Below are positions 52,329-61,512 of a DNA stretch of 64,000 bases, in pieces. This DNA comes from an uncultured bacterium (GTDB taxonomy: Bacteria; Bacillota; Clostridia; Lachnospirales; Lachnospiraceae). Below the pieces are notes generated by a model that was given only the letters and a program-made list of their open reading frames with translations, was not told the DNA's origin and made no database searches. The DNA lies in contig CANSLJ010000017.1 in assembly GCA_947647735.1 (NCBI GenBank), positions 25,606 to 89,605 on the forward strand, read 5' to 3'. The position numbers and the translations under genes are program-made. Position 1 is the first letter of the stretch. The number at the start of each line of letters is the position of its first letter.

Positions 52329-54368
52329 TGCTGCTCTGTTTATGCCGAACGCCGTAATAAACAGCAGCTTTCTATGCTTACGAAGATCCTCAAGATTTGT
52401 AACATCCGAATATTTGTCAAAATCCGCTTCCTCTATTTTAGTGTATGTTGTTATCTGCGTTTTAAGCCATGTATCTGTTATTTCATTCAATCTTTTTGAT
52501 TTTTTTGAAATATTCTCCTTCTTCGGCAACAATGCCAGATTAACTAAACTGTCCTTAAATGTTTGATCAATCGAAATATTATCTTTGAACAATTCCTGTG
52601 GAATAATATGGTCCACATCAAAAGATACTTCTATTTGACTGATCGGTGCCGCATTCGTAATAACATAGTAATAATACAGTATTGGCCGCAGAAGTTTTAC
52701 CGTTGTCGGCTGTCCATTATAGCTTCCATCACAAGCATCATTCACATATTTATTCCAAACGTCATCACTCACAGGAATAATTCTGGCTTTCCAGTTTTTA
52801 ATATCATTTGACATCTTTGAATCACCAGATCCTCTCCAGGTTTTAGTAGCGTATTCAAAAACCAAACGATCAAATAAAATCCTGGCATCTCTCCGCAAAG
52901 CTTTCATTTCACCTGACTCAGAATATCTGGGTTCTCCTTTTTCTTTCCAATCAAGTAAAAGAATTGTTACAAATTCAAGAGCAATCGCTTTCCCTAACAA
53001 TCTGATGATCGGCTTTCTCCAACTTGTCAAAAACTTAAAAAAACTATCCTGTAATATAATATTAAAGATAACATTAAAATCATCTATAAGTTCATCAATG
53101 TCTCTATCCCATTTGATCGTTTCATTTTTTTCAAATTCTGTCACGTCTTTAGCCGACATTCCCCCCTGATAAACAGTGCTGAGCAGCTTAAAACCAAGCG
53201 ATATTTCCTCCATAGAAATTTCATTTTTATGTTTTACAACATCATAAGCATCAAACACCAAGCCATGATCCTGTATTCTTGATATCAGAGTTGCCGCCAA
53301 ATCCCATCTGACAACCGATTCAGGTACTGGTATTTCCAGTTTTTCATACATTTCTTTTATTTTATTAATTACAGAATTATCATTAACAAAAACCTCACGA
53401 TTCCAATAAGGCTTAGCAGACAATAACTCCTCCGCTTTCAACTGTGTCCCGCCTTTATTGATTCTTGAAAAAATATTCTGTGCATCCAGTTGTGTGGCAT
53501 TCGTCAATCTAATAATACCAATTCTTGCATCTGCAAATATTTTCTCTGAACATGAAATTACATTAATACTGTTAGATATACTATCCCAATTTTTTTCCAC
53601 ATCTTTTTCAAATTTTTTCTGATTACTTTCATCAATATAAAATTTCTGTGTATAGTAGTCAATCAAATTCTGTTGGGTAAGTTCTCCTTCATATTCATGA
53701 TCAATCACTTTTGTCAATTCCAACAAAAACCGCCTTAATAATTTAGGCGAAATTTTACCGCTATTTTTAACCGGTGCGTATTCCAATTTGGGAAAATATT
53801 TTCGAAAATCAAAAGTTTGTTCCCATCTACTTCCCGATGGTTTATTTTGATGCACCATGAGTATAAGGTCTAGCAAAGTCTTAAGCCCCTGACGCTGCTT
53901 TACGCTGTCAAAAGAATTTTCTTCTGCATCTGCATAGACTGTACTTTCTTCATCTGTCCCATATATCATTGGCTCATATTCATCCATATTATTCCTGTTA
54001 TCTTCCGTCTCGTCCTTCTCTTCTGTTTCTAGATATTTTTCTACTTTATCCCAATATAAATTTGTAAGATCCTGTATATCTTCGTTTTTCTTAAAACCAA
54101 TATAACTGCGTGCCCATTCGTACAATTCTACAGGATTATCCCTCATAAGCATCAATGCATTTCTTCTTTGTCTTCCATCTAACAACCAAGACACCTTCTG
54201 CTCCTGATTGATAATTACTACTCCAACAGGATAATCCTGAAAAATACTGATAGCCAGCTCGAAATTTTGTTTTTTATCCCAAGTAGATTTTCTCTGAAAA
54301 CGAGGTAATTTTAACTTTGTTTCATCCAGAAATGTAATGAGAGACATAGGCTCAATGATATAACTCAT
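52314..54368 (-). CDS. DUF262/DUF1524 protein, GmrSD-like restriction nuclease
   Basis: A 684-residue protein. The N-terminal DUF262 domain has FQRKSTWDKKQ and, at residues 62-70, LLDGRQRRN, the conserved nucleotide-binding motif of ParB/Srx-like GmrS domains. A highly acidic insertion sits at about residues 115-155. The C-terminal DUF1524 domain carries the HNH-type site FDVDHIIPQELF (His-587) and LALLPKKENISKKS. The combination in one chain is that of type IV, modification-dependent restriction enzymes and related phage-defence proteins. The gene is much more AT-rich than its neighbours and stands alone, suggesting transfer. The start has AGGGGGG upstream. Confidence 0.82.
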   Translation of the reverse strand: MSYIIEPMSLITFLDETKLKLPRFQRKSTWDKKQNFELAISIFQDYPVGVVIINQEQKVSWLLDGRQRRNALMLMRDNPVELYEWARSYIGFKKNEDIQDLTNLYWDKVEKYLETEEKDETEDNRNNMDEYEPMIYGTDEESTVYADAEENSFDSVKQRQGLKTLLDLILMVHQNKPSGSRWEQTFDFRKYFPKLEYAPVKNSGKISPKLLRRFLLELTKVIDHEYEGELTQQNLIDYYTQKFYIDESNQKKFEKDVEKNWDSISNSINVISCSEKIFADARIGIIRLTNATQLDAQNIFSRINKGGTQLKAEELLSAKPYWNREVFVNDNSVINKIKEMYEKLEIPVPESVVRWDLAATLISRIQDHGLVFDAYDVVKHKNEISMEEISLGFKLLSTVYQGGMSAKDVTEFEKNETIKWDRDIDELIDDFNVIFNIILQDSFFKFLTSWRKPIIRLLGKAIALEFVTILLLDWKEKGEPRYSESGEMKALRRDARILFDRLVFEYATKTWRGSGDSKMSNDIKNWKARIIPVSDDVWNKYVNDACDGSYNGQPTTVKLLRPILYYYYVITNAAPISQIEVSFDVDHIIPQELFKDNISIDQTFKDSLVNLALLPKKENISKKSKRLNEITDTWLKTQITTYTKIEEADFDKYSDVTNLEDLRKHRKLLFITAFGINRAASLAN

Positions 54369-54628
54369 ACTATACTGTACCCCCCTAAATTTTTATTACT
54401 TTTTATAAACTCTATATGCTGCTTTGTCTGTCTTTTTCTATGTTCCAAATATATCATAACGTTTTTTGTACATCAAGGCAATAATAGCCTATAACAATTT
54501 TACTGTTCACATCAATAAATTCATAAAATCTTAAATATTCCATAAAAGACTTTTCATATGAGAATTGATAAGATGATACAGGTTGAAGGTATATCAATAT
54601 GCGATCAGTTTCTATAGCGAGGGATTTT

Positions 54629-55405
54629 ATGAGTATTTTTTCGTTGAAGTGTATTGCGTTGTATTTGATGGTTTTGGATCATGTGGGGATGTATTTTCAG
54701 GGGGTTCTGCCCTATGGGGTTTATCTGTTTTTGAGGATTCTGGGGCGGGGGAGTTATCCTTTGTTTTTGTTTTGTATGACGCAGGGATATCGATATACGC
54801 GGAACAGAAAGAAATATCTGCTTCGCCTTTATCTGGGGAGCCTGTTTATGACCGGATTTATTCTTTTTGTGGATGCTACCTTTCCGGTGGACGGTTTCGG
54901 GTATGGATATCATAATATCTTTGTGCCTCTGCTTCTGGTTGGAATTTTGATCAGTACGATCGAGACTTTTTTGAAAGACAGAAAAAAGGGACTCATCATG
55001 GCGGGCGGTATCTTTGCCCTGCAGATTTCGTATTATGTGCTGCCTCGATTTATTCCGGCACTCAGGTCATTCAGCGGGGATATCCATACTGGGATCATCC
55101 CGAATCTGGCGCTGAATGAATATGGAATGTTGTTTATCGTCCTTGGTATCTCCATGTATTTTTTGTGGGAGAAAAAAGAATTATTTACGATCGTCTATCT
55201 GCTTTTCTGCATTGTACAGTTCAGCGATGAAATGCTGTCAGGGGAATTTCCCGGTATGCCGATCCAGTGGTTTATGGTGCTTGCGTTACCTTTTATCCTT
55301 CGTTACAACGGAGAACGGGGCAGGAGTTTTAAATATTTCTTTTACGTTTTTTATCCTGCCCATACGTTTCTGTTGTTTTATCTAGGGAATTTTATGTGGA
55401 AATAA
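54629..55405 (+). CDS. TraX-family membrane protein
   Basis: A 258-residue protein with about seven or eight transmembrane segments and the family start SLKCIALYLMVLDHVGMYF. The TraX family is named after an F-pilin acetylase but chromosomal members in Firmicutes have no known task. I chose the ATG at 54629, with GAGGG six bases upstream; an ATG at 54599 is less likely. It is convergent with the GNAT gene and has no operon partners. Confidence 0.85.
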   Translation: MSIFSLKCIALYLMVLDHVGMYFQGVLPYGVYLFLRILGRGSYPLFLFCMTQGYRYTRNRKKYLLRLYLGSLFMTGFILFVDATFPVDGFGYGYHNIFVPLLLVGILISTIETFLKDRKKGLIMAGGIFALQISYYVLPRFIPALRSFSGDIHTGIIPNLALNEYGMLFIVLGISMYFLWEKKELFTIVYLLFCIVQFSDEMLSGEFPGMPIQWFMVLALPFILRYNGERGRSFKYFFYVFYPAHTFLLFYLGNFMWK

Positions 55406-55418
55406 AATTCCCCGGCAA

Positions 55419-55925
55419 TCAAAATTTTTCTTTCACTGCTATCATATTGCATCTATCCCACAGTTCTTCTTTATATCGGAACGCACCTTTGGTGATCTGC
55501 CTTGTAACAAAACCTGTTTTCTCATAGCATCGTTTTGCTGACAGGTTTTCGGGAAATACATTTAACTGAACAGCTTCCGCCCCTGTGATCGTAAATGCAT
55601 ATCGCAGCGCAAACCTCAGCATTTTTTCACCGTATCCTTTCCCTCTCTTTTCGCTGTCCACAATAACATATTTCAAAAATCCTGTATTATTGCTCACATC
55701 AATGCTATAACAGAAAAAGCCGATCAGCGTTCCATCATTCCCGGTTGTTACATAAGCACTGTCTGTCCAGTCCCTTTCGCTCTCTTTCAATGTCTGATAC
55801 AGCTTTTCTTTTGTCATTGGATAAGGTATATGATTAGCACACCACATGGCATGTGCTCTTTCGTTATCAATCCATTTTTCCAGATAGGAATAGTCTTTAT
55901 CCTCTATATACGGTCTTATTCTCAT
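55419..55925 (-). CDS. GNAT-family N-acetyltransferase
   Basis: A 168-residue acetyltransferase. The acetyl-CoA-binding part reads YVIVDSEKRGKGYGEKMLRFALRYAF, with the GKGYG loop near residue 95, followed by VQLNVFPENLSAKRCYEKTGF. It should transfer an acetyl group to an amine; the acceptor is unknown. Its start overlaps the stop of the thiamine diphosphokinase gene by four bases. Confidence 0.9.
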   Translation of the reverse strand: MRIRPYIEDKDYSYLEKWIDNERAHAMWCANHIPYPMTKEKLYQTLKESERDWTDSAYVTTGNDGTLIGFFCYSIDVSNNTGFLKYVIVDSEKRGKGYGEKMLRFALRYAFTITGAEAVQLNVFPENLSAKRCYEKTGFVTRQITKGAFRYKEELWDRCNMIAVKEKF

Positions 55926-56584
55926 GATTCACAGTCCCTTTCTATCATGTTGGTCTTCCCCTCCGCCCCTCTCGGAAAACAGATCAGCAGCGTGCCCTTT
56001 TCCACAGATATGCTGCTTTTCTTCCCGATAAACTCATTGCTCACTCCCAGAGCGAAACTGTTTGTCAATACGGCATCCCTCAGTTCATATTTCAGATTCC
56101 GAAGATACACTCCTGTTGATCGTTCTGAATGGGAAAACACCGATACATAGCCGGAATCGATCCTGTCAAAAATAAGCGCCCGGTCCGTGATCATCGTGAG
56201 CACGCAGTCTTTATGATACAGGTAGCCCTGCATCTTCTTTTCCGAAAGGTAAGCCAGCATCTGCAGATTGGCGATCGTGTGGTCGATACGCCCGCCGGTT
56301 CCGCCGTAAATATGAAATTCTGTGCAGCCGGCCCGGATTCCCTCTTTTACCGCTGTAAACATATCCGTATCGTCTTTTTCCGCAGGAAGTTTCAATACGT
56401 TCCCCTCCTGTGGAACATATTCCAGCGTATCGAAATCTCCCACAATAAGATCCGGAGTGATGCCCGCATCCTCCAGATACCGCAGTCCCGCATCCGCCGC
56501 GATCACATAATCTTCTTTTTCCGATGTAAAATTTAGTCCGTAATTTTCACCGGCGCCTGCTATATAGCATCTTCTTTTTTTCAT
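55922..56584 (-). CDS. Thiamine diphosphokinase
   Basis: A 220-residue enzyme that converts thiamine and ATP to thiamine diphosphate and AMP. Motifs are AADAGLRYLEDAGITPDLIVGDFDTLE, AEKDDTDMFTAV and GGTGGRIDHTIANLQML, all typical. It acts in the cytoplasm on salvaged thiamine. The gene lies between recQ and the GNAT gene on the same strand. No TPP riboswitch is visible in the 91 bases upstream. Confidence 0.93.
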   Translation of the reverse strand: MKKRRCYIAGAGENYGLNFTSEKEDYVIAADAGLRYLEDAGITPDLIVGDFDTLEYVPQEGNVLKLPAEKDDTDMFTAVKEGIRAGCTEFHIYGGTGGRIDHTIANLQMLAYLSEKKMQGYLYHKDCVLTMITDRALIFDRIDSGYVSVFSHSERSTGVYLRNLKYELRDAVLTNSFALGVSNEFIGKKSSISVEKGTLLICFPRGAEGKTNMIERDCES

Positions 56585-56675
56585 AAACTGTCTTCCTTTT
56601 ATATATACTGTACTGCTATTTCTTATTGTGTTCGAGAGCCTGCACTGTCATATTTTATATTGGCTTTATCCGATT

Positions 56676-58550
56676 TCATCCGCCTTCCTCCCCTTCCGCC
56701 ATACTGACAACAGCTCCCGGATTTTCCGCCAGAAATCCGGCAATCTCTTCCAGAAACCTCCGCCCGTACTTATGTAATTTATTTTCCCCGACACCGGAAA
56801 CATCAAGCATCTCCTCCTCATTCCCGGGCAGTTTGGCACACATATCAATCAGCGTCTTATCGCTGAAAACAATATAGGGCGGCATGCCTTCCTCCTTTGC
56901 GATCATCAGGCGCAGCTGACGAAGCCTTTCAAACAGCTTATAGCCTGCGCTGGTAAGCGCATCTGTGCTTTTCGCCTTCCTCTTCTTCTGCACAGGCGCC
57001 TTCTTCTCCTCCATCTTTCTGATCCCTACATAGGCATCCTCACTTTTCAGTCCGCTAATATCCCCGATGCGAAGCACGCTGTATTCACTGTCCGTCTGAT
57101 AAATGTACCCTTCCCTGATCATCTCCTCTATCAGCAGACGGATATCCGCCTCTTTTCTGTGCGCCAACATGCCATATGATCTATAGGAAACCGCGCCGAT
57201 CTCTTTCAGCCTTGCCCTGTTTGCTCCCAGCAGAGTTCCCGCCACGATATTCAGTCCGTACCCGCCCCTCGTCTCCGCAAGGCAGTTGATTACCCATCTG
57301 GCATCCTCCGTCATGTCCACTTCCTCGTAATGATGATGGCAGTTACCGCAATTATTGCAGGGTGCAGACACCTTTTCCCCGAAATACTTTAAAATATAAT
57401 TTCTCAGGCACTGCGTCGTTTTGCAGTATTCCTCCATAACGTGAAGCCGGTACAGGTCTCTCTGTTTCAAAAATTCTATATCTTCACTGTCCGTTCCCTC
57501 AAATTCTTTTTTCTCCAGAAGAAACTTCCCTATCATGATATCCTGTGCGGAAAACAGCAGGATACATCTTGCATTTTCCCCGTCTCTCCCGGCGCGCCCC
57601 GCCTCCTGATAATAGTTTTCCATACTCTGAGGCATATTATAATGGATCACAAATCTCGCATTGGATTTATCGATCCCCATACCGAACGCATTCGTCGCCA
57701 CAATGACCGGCGTCCTGTCATAGATAAAATCGTCCTGGCTTTTCTTCCGCATCTCACTGCTCATCCCTGCATGATAGCGCGCCACGGGAATCCCCTGCTT
57801 AAACAGCGTTTCATACAGGGCATCCACATTTTTTCTTGTGGCGCAGTAGATGATCCCGCTCTCGTCCGGATGCTTTTCTATATGGTCCAGCACAAAGGCA
57901 TCTTTGCGCTTTCCCGAAATATGCTCCACACTGTAATACAGATTTTCCCTGTCAAATCCCGTCACCACAACCTCAGGATCTTTCAGTTTCAGGATGCACT
58001 CTATATCCTCCTTCACCTCCCCCGTCGCTGTCGCCGTAAATGCGCTCACAACCGGCCTGATCGCAAGACGATCGATAAACTCCACGATCTTTAGATAGCT
58101 TGGGCGAAAGTCCTGTCCCCACTGGGAAATACAATGCGCTTCATCCACAGTTACCATGGAAATGTCCACCTGAGACGCAAACTGCATAAAGCCGGCGCTC
58201 TCCAGACGCTCCGGCGCCACATAGATGATCTTATAAGCCCCTTTTGCCGCCAGGGCAAGGGCTTTCACTATTTGTATTTCTGTCAGGGATGAATTGATAA
58301 ATGCCGCATGAACGCCGGCTTCATTTAAAGACTTTACCTGATCCTGCATCAGAGATATCAGAGGTGAGATAACAAGAGTGATACCCGGCAGCATCAGCGC
58401 CGGCACCTGATAGCACAGGGATTTTCCCGCCCCGGTGGGCATGATGGCGATGGCATCCCTTCCCGACAGGATCGCGTCGATGATCTCCTCCTGTCCCTTT
58501 CGGAAAGTGTCATAGCCGAAATATGTCTTTAGTAATTCTGCTTTGTTCAT
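56676..58550 (-). CDS. recQ: ATP-dependent DNA helicase RecQ
   Basis: A 624-residue DNA helicase. The Walker A motif PTGAGKS is at residues 38-44 and the DEAH box at 136-139 in TVDEAHCISQWGQDFRPSY. The RecQ zinc site has four Cys (CLRN and CNNCGNCH region), a winged helix follows, and residues about 535-605 form an HRDC domain. It unwinds DNA for recombination and repair. Its start codon shares one base with the stop of the 71-residue gene before it. Full length and complete motifs suggest an active protein. Confidence 0.95.
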   Translation of the reverse strand: MNKAELLKTYFGYDTFRKGQEEIIDAILSGRDAIAIMPTGAGKSLCYQVPALMLPGITLVISPLISLMQDQVKSLNEAGVHAAFINSSLTEIQIVKALALAAKGAYKIIYVAPERLESAGFMQFASQVDISMVTVDEAHCISQWGQDFRPSYLKIVEFIDRLAIRPVVSAFTATATGEVKEDIECILKLKDPEVVVTGFDRENLYYSVEHISGKRKDAFVLDHIEKHPDESGIIYCATRKNVDALYETLFKQGIPVARYHAGMSSEMRKKSQDDFIYDRTPVIVATNAFGMGIDKSNARFVIHYNMPQSMENYYQEAGRAGRDGENARCILLFSAQDIMIGKFLLEKKEFEGTDSEDIEFLKQRDLYRLHVMEEYCKTTQCLRNYILKYFGEKVSAPCNNCGNCHHHYEEVDMTEDARWVINCLAETRGGYGLNIVAGTLLGANRARLKEIGAVSYRSYGMLAHRKEADIRLLIEEMIREGYIYQTDSEYSVLRIGDISGLKSEDAYVGIRKMEEKKAPVQKKRKAKSTDALTSAGYKLFERLRQLRLMIAKEEGMPPYIVFSDKTLIDMCAKLPGNEEEMLDVSGVGENKLHKYGRRFLEEIAGFLAENPGAVVSMAEGEEGG

Positions 58551-58765
58551 CAGTATTCTTTTGTCACCTCTTCCTCCGCAATATCATATCTTTCCAGAAA
58601 CTCCCCCATATCTTTGCTGTTCCTGATCAGCATGATCTCCGAGAATTTTCCGGTATGAATATCTTTAAAACCCGCCACCTGCTCGCCATTGCAGATGCTT
58701 GCGCGGATGACAGGTTTCTGATTTTCCCTGTCATAAGCTGCTTTTGTTATTTTTCTTTTAAACAT
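58550..58765 (-). CDS. Small conserved-looking protein upstream of recQ
   Basis: A 71-residue protein with no signal or membrane segment. It contains KPVIRASICNGEQVAGFKDIHTGKF and EIMLIRNSKDMGEFLERYDI. I have no name for it. It is translationally coupled to recQ by a one-base overlap. Confidence 0.72.
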   Translation of the reverse strand: MFKRKITKAAYDRENQKPVIRASICNGEQVAGFKDIHTGKFSEIMLIRNSKDMGEFLERYDIAEEEVTKEY

Positions 58766-58865
58766 CTGAAACTTCCTCTAAACGTGCCGCATAATATTTT
58801 CCACTTGAAACTTATTATACTTAATTATCCGATCGGACATGGCCGCCTGTACTCACGATCATCCC

Positions 58866-59789
58866 CTACACCCCTTCTCCATCAAACGCCGGAATAAAGC
58901 TCTCCACCGCAGTCTCGCCCTCCTGCGTAAAACCGCACTCCACGCCCAACGAAATCGCATAGTCCACCACTTCTTCATACTCCGCTTTTGTCACCTTCCG
59001 GTTCAATTCCGGATAATCTTTCAGCGCAGACATCGGTGTAAACTGGTTCATAATGCTAATATAGATCCTATCGCCATAGGTTTCATACAGATACCGGATC
59101 ACTTCTTTTGAGTCTTCCACGCAGCCGGGCAGCACCAGATGCCGCACGATCGTCCCACGCTTCATCAGCCCGTCCTCATCCCCGTTTTCAAATACCGCAG
59201 TTCCCGTCTGGCGCACCATCTCCGCGATCGCCGCCTTCACCACATCACTGTAATCTGCGGCATGGGAATACCGCCGTCCCAACGCACTGTCCATATATTT
59301 AAAATCCGGCAGATAGATATCCACCAGCCCCTCCATCCGCCTGAGCGTATCCACGTACTCATAGCTGCCGGTGTTATAGACCACCGGCAGGATCAGCCCC
59401 CGTCTTTTTGCACCCTTAAGCGCCTCCGCGATCTGCGGCACAAAATGCCCCGGCGTTACAAGGTTGATATTGACTGCGCCCTTTTCCTGTAACTCTATAA
59501 ATATTCCGGAAAGCCGCTCTGTTGTAACCTCTTTTCCCGCTTTTCCTTTTGAAATGCTTTCATTCTGACAAAACACACAATGCAGAGAGCAGCCGGAAAA
59601 GAATACTGTACCGGAACCCGCCGTCCCGGAAATACAGGGCTCTTCCCAGTAATGCAGCGCCGCTCTTGCCGCTTTTACCTTATCTGTCTGTCCGCAGACT
59701 CCGACCTCTCCCGCTTCTCTTTTTACGTTACAGTTTCTCGGGCAGAGCATACATCCCTTTTCTTTTATCATCTCTCCGTTTCTACTCAT
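58866..59789 (-). CDS. Radical SAM protein (PflA-like)
   Basis: A 307-residue protein with the CX3CX2C motif CSLHCVFC at about residues 70-77, which binds a 4Fe-4S cluster and SAM. In front of it is a Cys-rich start (CMLCPRNCNVKREAGEVGVC), as in the PflA-like radical SAM proteins of Firmicutes. The rest (NINLVTPGHFVPQIAEAL, VVYNTGSYEYVDTLRRM) fits the same group. The target is not known. It should be cytoplasmic and oxygen-sensitive. It is a single gene. Confidence 0.85.
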   Translation of the reverse strand: MSRNGEMIKEKGCMLCPRNCNVKREAGEVGVCGQTDKVKAARAALHYWEEPCISGTAGSGTVFFSGCSLHCVFCQNESISKGKAGKEVTTERLSGIFIELQEKGAVNINLVTPGHFVPQIAEALKGAKRRGLILPVVYNTGSYEYVDTLRRMEGLVDIYLPDFKYMDSALGRRYSHAADYSDVVKAAIAEMVRQTGTAVFENGDEDGLMKRGTIVRHLVLPGCVEDSKEVIRYLYETYGDRIYISIMNQFTPMSALKDYPELNRKVTKAEYEEVVDYAISLGVECGFTQEGETAVESFIPAFDGEGV

Positions 59790-60100
59790 TTATCTCTTTT
59801 ATCTCTGTTTTGCGATATCCCCTATCCGGATAACCTGTTTTTCCTTCCTGTATTATACATCGGCAAATGCGGTAAGCTCTCTTACTGATCTGCCGCCTCA
59901 CCTGCCATTTACACCCACAAATACAACGATCCATATCCTTTATATTAACCCATACAGGTTTATAATGCCAGTTCTTTTCGCTTCATTCCGTCTGCATAGT
60001 CGAAATTTTTCCTAACAATTCATATGTAATTTAGCCCGTCGCCCGCAAAATATTCGTTCATGCTCCCCTCCTTTATATTGCATCCCCGCGGCCTACCCAT
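59790..60100. other. 311-bp region with a possible interrupted small gene
   Basis: No full-length gene. The right part holds a short frame with a strong ribosome-binding site that is listed separately. The left part contains a TATAAT box on the minus strand near 59853 that may serve the radical SAM gene. I saw no terminator for the MFS gene. Confidence 0.55.
59960..60061 (-). pseudogene. Possible 33-residue gene broken by an in-frame TGA
   Basis: AAAGGAGGGG stands three bases before an ATG at 60059-60061. It opens a 13-codon frame (MNEYFAGDGLNYI) that ends in TGA (60020-60022). Past the TGA the same frame goes on for 19 codons (IVRKNFDYADGMKRKELAL) to TAA at 59960-59962, with protein-like composition. 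It may be a small gene with a nonsense mutation, a leader peptide of 13 residues, or chance. It lies 39 bases downstream of the MFS gene. Confidence 0.35.
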
Positions 60101-61339
60101 TTAAAATCTTTCAAATATCCTCCTTGCCCTGACAGCGATCAGCACCGAAACAACTCCCGCAAGCAAAACCACCACAAACTCAAAACCTCCGCAGGCTTCA
60201 AATAAAACACCGTACAGCGCATTCCCCAGCGGCTGCGCGCACATGGAGATCGTAAGGACTACTGCGATCACTTTTCCGATCAGATTCTGCGGCGTCTCTA
60301 TCTGGATAAAGGACAGCATCTGTACCGTAAAGATCGTTGAAAATATCATAATGACAAAACAACATGCCGTCAGCACAATATAGTTCACCATCCCCGAAGA
60401 GAACAGCGCCAGTGTTATCCCCGCCGGAAATACGCAGACAGCGCAGACAATGATCAGATTCCCCGCCTTTTGTACCGAAAGCTTTTTAGCAAACACGCCT
60501 GCACTGATACCGCCTATCAGACCTCCGGCCGCCAGTGCCCCTTCCGCGAAACCATACAGCCTGTTTGCCAGAGCCGCATTCAGGTCCAGTACCTCCGTCA
60601 CCATATAGGGCAGCCCCACTGTCAGCATGGAGGACATGAAAAGGTTCAGTCCGCAGACCATAAACAGTACCTTTCCGATAACAGGCTTCTCTTTTCTGAT
60701 AAAATGTATGCTCTCCTTAAAATCTCCCTTTACCGTCTCCCATATACTGCCGCCGGCACTCTGCCTGTCAAACGGTATATTAATAAATATCTCCATCACC
60801 GCCGAAAAAATAAAGCACAGAATGCAAACCCACAAGATTGGCTCCAGCCCGTACATACTGTATAAGATCCCGCCAAGTACAGGCCCCAGCAGAGAGGCAA
60901 AAGAATTGATCGTATTGATAACAGAATTTGCCTCCATGGAACGCTCCGGCGCCACAAGCACAGGTATGCTCGCCTGCACGGAAGGCTGGTACGCGCCTGC
61001 AATCCCGTACAAGATCATCAATGTGGCGGTCATCAGAAAAATAAGATTCATCCCGCCCATCAGCAGAGAAAACACTGCAATGACTGCCGCCGTGAAAAAA
61101 TCCAGTATGACCATGATATTCCTCTTGTTCACCCGATCCGCCACAATGCCTCCCACCGGTGAGAGCAGGATCATCGGAATAAGGGCGCAGGCCGTGACGG
61201 TTCCATACAATGCAGATGAACCGGTCTGATTGAGCAGATAAAGAGGCAGCGCAAACCTGACCGTGGCATTTCCGAACAGGGAAATGATCTGCCCGATAAC
61301 GACCAGTGTAAAATCCTTTGTAAATAATTTCTGTTTCAT
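60101..61339 (-). CDS. MFS-type efflux transporter
   Basis: A 412-residue permease with about 12 transmembrane helices and MFS motif A-like VGGIVADRVNKRNIM between helices 2 and 3. It resembles the macrolide-efflux (MefA-like) or enterobactin-exporter branch. The start is uncertain: 61339 has GGAG nine bases upstream, while 61354 and 61366 are in-frame ATG codons without a clear site. It follows the TetR gene on the same strand, and a TetR-type operator lies in between (61435-61459), so it is probably the regulated exporter. Confidence 0.88.
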   Translation of the reverse strand: MKQKLFTKDFTLVVIGQIISLFGNATVRFALPLYLLNQTGSSALYGTVTACALIPMILLSPVGGIVADRVNKRNIMVILDFFTAAVIAVFSLLMGGMNLIFLMTATLMILYGIAGAYQPSVQASIPVLVAPERSMEANSVINTINSFASLLGPVLGGILYSMYGLEPILWVCILCFIFSAVMEIFINIPFDRQSAGGSIWETVKGDFKESIHFIRKEKPVIGKVLFMVCGLNLFMSSMLTVGLPYMVTEVLDLNAALANRLYGFAEGALAAGGLIGGISAGVFAKKLSVQKAGNLIIVCAVCVFPAGITLALFSSGMVNYIVLTACCFVIMIFSTIFTVQMLSFIQIETPQNLIGKVIAVVLTISMCAQPLGNALYGVLFEACGGFEFVVVLLAGVVSVLIAVRARRIFERF

Positions 61340-61434
61340 TTTTTGAGTCTCCATTTCTTTCTTCATTTTTATCATCAGGCAGGACAAGATATATTACTTT
61401 CCCTATCTTTTCTGATTCTTTTTACTTAATTTTT

Positions 61435-61459
61435 ATACATACCAACCAGCGGTATGTAT
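61435..61459. promoter_or_regulatory. TetR-type operator before the MFS gene
   Basis: ATACATACC (61435-61443) and GGTATGTAT (61451-61459) are a perfect 9-bp inverted repeat around seven bases. ACATACC / GGTATGT also forms the arms of the site at 62183-62199 upstream of the TetR gene. Confidence 0.7.
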
Positions 61460-61471
61460 TTGGGTTAAAAT

Positions 61472-61498
61472 AAATCTGCCCTCTTCCGGGGCAGATTT
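61472..61498 (-). terminator. Terminator of the TetR gene
   Basis: A 10-bp stem AAATCTGCCC / GGGCAGATTT (61472-61481 and 61489-61498) with a 7-base loop. On the minus strand ATTTTA follows. It separates the TetR gene from the MFS promoter. Confidence 0.75.
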
Positions 61499-61512
61499 AC
61501 ATCAACTGCCTG

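Noticed and set aside
56585-56675. Possible TPP riboswitch before thiamine diphosphokinase
   Set aside because: The gap is short and AT-rich and shows no TPP-type core.
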